This document shows, in pieces, positions 61,975-64,000 of a stretch of DNA of 64,000 nt (the first letter of the stretch is position 1; every line of letters begins with the position of its first letter). Made by a program: the position numbers and the translations under genes. Origin of the DNA: Parabacteroides gordonii MS-1 = DSM 23371 (GTDB taxonomy: Bacteria > Bacteroidota > Bacteroidia > Bacteroidales > Tannerellaceae); the NCBI RefSeq assembly GCF_000969825.1, contig NZ_KQ033919.1:3856749-3920748 (forward strand), read 5' to 3'. The notes below the pieces were generated by a model that saw only the letters and a list, made by a program, of their open reading frames with translations, made no database searches and was not told the origin of the DNA.

Positions 61975-62379
61975 ATGCAGATACCTAACAATTTTAAATT
62001 ATCTTTTAAACTGGGTGATATACAAGTAAATTCTTTAGAAGAATTTTATGCTTTGGATAAAAAGAGTGTATTAGAGCACTTTGGCTTTATTATTAGTAAA
62101 GACACATTAGGAGATGAATTTACCAGTAGAAATATAACTAGTGTAGAAGATGTACAAGAGATCATTTTTATATCTAATGCTGCTTTATATTGCCAATTAG
62201 AAGATAAAGAGCTAGCAATAGACGATAAAATGAAAGACTTATATAAAGTATGGATTCATAATACAGACCTATTAGAAGATTTGTTTATAGCCTATACTAA
62301 GTTAGATCCAGATAAGATGTCTAAAAGAATACTGAAACAGCAGAAAGATGGTACTATAGAACGATTCTTAAATAAATAA
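61975..62379 (+). CDS. hypothetical prophage protein
   Basis: 134 residues, helical and soluble, starting MQIPNNFKLSFKLGDIQVN. It is 11 bases after the ParB-fold gene, so the pair is likely one transcript. No family is recognised. A ParB-associated regulatory partner is possible but unsupported. Confidence 0.6.
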   Translation: MQIPNNFKLSFKLGDIQVNSLEEFYALDKKSVLEHFGFIISKDTLGDEFTSRNITSVEDVQEIIFISNAALYCQLEDKELAIDDKMKDLYKVWIHNTDLLEDLFIAYTKLDPDKMSKRILKQQKDGTIERFLNK

Positions 62380-62387
62380 GTTCTATT

Positions 62388-62437
62388 TAATTCTTAAGTC
62401 CAGTTATCCTAGTGGTAGCTGGGCTTTCTTCTTTTTA
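62388..62437 (+). terminator. terminator at the right end of the prophage genes
   Basis: AGTCCAG pairs with CTGGGCT around a loop containing TAGTGGTAG. TTCTTCTTTTT follows. Confidence 0.6.
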
Positions 62438-62466
62438 GGGGTATGGGGTAATATTTTAGAGGGAAA

Positions 62467-62513
62467 TGGAAAGTAACCACACTCCTCCCAACTTTCCACG
62501 GCTGGTTACTTTC
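62467..62513. repeat. nested inverted repeats near the right prophage end
   Basis: GAAAGTAACCA (62469-62479) is perfectly complementary to TGGTTACTTTC (62503-62513). TGGAAAGT (62467-62474) is also complementary to ACTTTCCA (62491-62498), so two hairpins compete. It lies in a 300-base gene-free end region (62380-62681), near the expected attR. Integrase or excisionase binding, or a packaging signal, is possible. Confidence 0.5.
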
Positions 62514-62593
62514 TAAAGTCTAAAATTTTAATTGATAGATATACTCGTACAATGTACAATATTTATTATATTCGCGGTGTCGGAATGGCTTGT

Positions 62594-62602
62594 AAAAGAA
62601 CG
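62594..62602. other. candidate attR core (AAAAGAACG)
   Basis: Direct repeat of 33192-33200. Host sequence with the promoter of the RsmI-like gene (from about 62648) lies to the right. Tentative for the reasons given under the left copy. Confidence 0.3.
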
Positions 62603-62647
62603 GTAGTAAATAACCAATTTTATAAGTTCCTGATATTCAATATAGAT

Positions 62648-62666
62648 TGCAAAAATACTAACTTTG
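62648..62666 (+). promoter_or_regulatory. promoter of the RsmI-like gene (-7 TAACTTTG)
   Basis: TAACTTTG (62659-62666) fits TAnnTTTG and lies 16 bases before the ATG at 62682. A TTG at 62648-62650 is too close for a canonical -33 element, so the -33 box is uncertain. The host promoter appears intact right of the prophage. Confidence 0.5.
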
Positions 62667-62681
62667 CAGAAAACTAACAGT

Positions 62682-63386
62682 ATGCAAGCATCGCTTTTCC
62701 TTATACCGGTTACTTTGGGGGAGACTGAACATCGTCGGGTTCTTCCTGAATATAATCGTGAGATCATTCTTCAGATTAAACATTTTATTGTAGAAAATAT
62801 ACGTACCGCCCGCCGTTTCCTGAAAAAGACGGAGCCGTCTATCGTGATCGACGACCTGACTTTTTATGAACTCAACAAACATACCTCTGCGGAGGATGTG
62901 GCCGGTTATCTGGCTCCGTTGGCTAAGGGAGAGCATGTAGGTGTTATCTCCGAAGCGGGATGTCCGGCGGTTGCCGATCCGGGGGCGGATGTGGTGGCTA
63001 TAGCACAGCGGAAGAATTATCCGGTTGTGCCGCTGGTAGGGCCGTCGTCCATACTGATGTCGGTGATGGCTTCCGGCTTCAACGGACAGAGTTTTGCCTT
63101 TCATGGCTATCTGCCTATCGATGCGTCGGAACGTACCAATGCGATCAAGAAGCTGGAAGGGCGTATCTATGCGGAGAACCAGACGCAGCTTTTTATCGAA
63201 ACGCCTTATCGCAACAATAAGCTGGCTGAGGAGCTGATCCGTACCTGCCGCCCTTCTACCAAGTTATGTATTGCGTCGGATATCACCTGCGAAGATGAAT
63301 ATATCCATACCCGTCCGGTAAAGGATTGGGCAGGGAAAGTGCCCGACCTGAGCAAGAAACCGACTATTTTCTTAATCTATAAATAA
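62682..63386 (+). CDS. tetrapyrrole methylase-fold SAM methyltransferase, RsmI-like
   Basis: 234 residues from MQASLFLIPVTLGETEHRR. The segments LAKGEHVGVISEAGCPAVADPG and VVPLVGPSSILMSVMASG match the RsmI family, which methylates the ribose of C1402 in 16S rRNA. The FIETPYRNNKLAEELI part is also typical. The N terminus differs from classical RsmI, as in a second Bacteroidetes subfamily, so the exact target is not certain. An in-frame TTG at 62664 falls inside the promoter. Confidence 0.82.
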   Translation: MQASLFLIPVTLGETEHRRVLPEYNREIILQIKHFIVENIRTARRFLKKTEPSIVIDDLTFYELNKHTSAEDVAGYLAPLAKGEHVGVISEAGCPAVADPGADVVAIAQRKNYPVVPLVGPSSILMSVMASGFNGQSFAFHGYLPIDASERTNAIKKLEGRIYAENQTQLFIETPYRNNKLAEELIRTCRPSTKLCIASDITCEDEYIHTRPVKDWAGKVPDLSKKPTIFLIYK

Positions 63387-63392
63387 TCTGTT

Positions 63393-63968
63393 ATGGCAAC
63401 TTATCAGGCACACGAAACAGCAGTTATCGACCCCGGTTGTACAATTGGCGATGATACCCGCATCTGGCATTTCTCCCATATTATGACTGGTTGTACGATT
63501 GGTGAACGATGTAATATCGGGCAGAACGTCGTAATATCGCCTGAAGTGGTGCTGGGTAATAACGTAAAGGTGCAGAACAACGTCTCTGTCTATACCGGCG
63601 TGACTTGTGAAGAGGATGTTTTCTTGGGGCCTAGCTGTGTATTTACAAATGTGATCAACCCGCGCAGTGCCGTTTGCCGTAAAGACGAATATATGAAAAC
63701 GCATGTAGGCAAAGGGGCTACGATCGGTGCAAATGCGACGATCGTTTGCGGACATAATATCGGTGCGTATGCCTTGATTGGTGCCGGTGCGGTTGTCACT
63801 AAAGAGATTCCGCCTTATGCGCTGGTGGTTGGCAATCCTTCCAAACAGATCGGTTGGGTGAGCGAGTATGGTCATCGGCTGTATTTTGACGGGAAGGGCT
63901 GTGCGGTTTGCCCGGAAAGCGGGGAGAGGTATCAGTTGAAGGATAATGAGGTAACCCGTATCGGATAA
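63393..63968 (+). CDS. hexapeptide-repeat N-acetyltransferase (WbpD/WlbB-like)
   Basis: 191 residues. Left-handed beta-helix repeats (TIGDDTRIW, TIGERCNIGQNVVI, VLGNNVKVQNNVSVY) run from about 15 to 145. The active-site region IWHFSHI supplies a His. The GNPSKQIGWVSEYGHRL segment and a C-terminal CAVCPESGERY knuckle match acetyltransferases for 3-amino-uronic acid sugars in surface polysaccharide synthesis. It is six bases after the methyltransferase gene, so the two are co-transcribed. Sugar specificity is inferred from similarity. Confidence 0.85.
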   Translation: MATYQAHETAVIDPGCTIGDDTRIWHFSHIMTGCTIGERCNIGQNVVISPEVVLGNNVKVQNNVSVYTGVTCEEDVFLGPSCVFTNVINPRSAVCRKDEYMKTHVGKGATIGANATIVCGHNIGAYALIGAGAVVTKEIPPYALVVGNPSKQIGWVSEYGHRLYFDGKGCAVCPESGERYQLKDNEVTRIG

Positions 63969-63973
63969 AAATA

Positions 63974-64000
63974 GAAAAGGCGGAAGTGACTCCGCCTTTG
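63974..64000 (+). terminator. Rho-independent terminator at the window end
   Basis: AAAGGCGGA pairs with TCCGCCTTT around a short loop (AGTGAC). The T-run is only partly inside the window. Confidence 0.7.

Larger units (their letters stand above)
33192..62602. mobile_element. AT-rich siphovirus-type prophage of about 29.4 kb
   Basis: A tyrosine integrase at the left end, a full HK97-type head and siphovirus tail set (43.6-60.7 kb), and clearly AT-rich sequence set this block apart from the GC-richer host genes on both sides. It separates two divergent host methyltransferase genes. The ends given are those of the AAAAGAACG repeat pair (33192-33200 and 62594-62602), which is only a candidate core. 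The true ends lie between about 33120 and 33240 on the left and between 62440 and 62660 on the right. No primase, helicase, DNA polymerase, endolysin or CI-type repressor is recognisable. Confidence 0.9.

Overview
The window is chromosomal DNA of a Bacteroidales bacterium, most likely a Parabacteroides-like species (inference). The evidence is repeated promoters of the Bacteroidales TAnnTTTG type, many type II signal peptides on cell-surface proteins, and family content typical of the order (DUF4251-, DUF4837- and DUF6340-like proteins, an S9 dipeptidyl peptidase, PPK1 and a YhcC-like radical SAM protein). A clearly more AT-rich prophage interrupts it.

Host part, 1-33.2 kb: an AbiEii-type toxin pair, valS, a TPR-hybrid histidine kinase, an exported TIM-barrel epimerase, lipoproteins, tRNA-Thr(CGT), a PfpI-like protein, a gene-free repeat-rich stretch (9.33-10.2 kb), an ABC-2 transporter fusion, a minus-strand partner-switching operon (STAS, anti-sigma-like ATPase, two histidine kinases, a response regulator-PP2C phosphatase), a Ca2+-type P-ATPase, a YhcC-like protein, DPP-IV/lipA, a polytopic membrane protein, a phosphodiesterase, ppk1 and an rRNA cytosine methyltransferase. 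Host genes resume at 62.68 kb with an RsmI-like methyltransferase and a hexapeptide acetyltransferase.

Prophage, about 33.2-62.6 kb, inserted between the divergent genes for the two rRNA methyltransferases. Its integrase gene is split by a 2490-bp group II intron (34388-36877). Removing the intron restores one 538-residue tyrosine recombinase with every catalytic residue. Next come a structured RNA with its own promoter, two lipoproteins, and a minus-strand early block (PD-(D/E)XK-like protein, two overlapping mini-genes, a tandem winged-helix protein, a 44-residue HTH-like protein). Directly upstream of that block is an origin-like array: AT-rich 15-bp repeats, then 22-bp-spaced iterons. An HNH, sigma-like and ribbon-helix-helix block and a putAbiC-type exclusion protein lead into a complete HK97-type head and siphovirus tail operon. 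That operon has fibre-like genes between portal and protease, a programmed -1 frameshift in the tail chaperone, and S74/collagen-like fibres. A ParB/DGQHR-fold protein closes the element.

No primase, helicase, polymerase, endolysin or classical CI-type repressor is recognisable in the prophage. The iteron array beside a tandem winged-helix gene suggests a plasmid-like replicon (inference). The most interesting items are the intron-split integrase, this candidate replicon, and the attenuator-like RNA at 37.55-37.79 kb.
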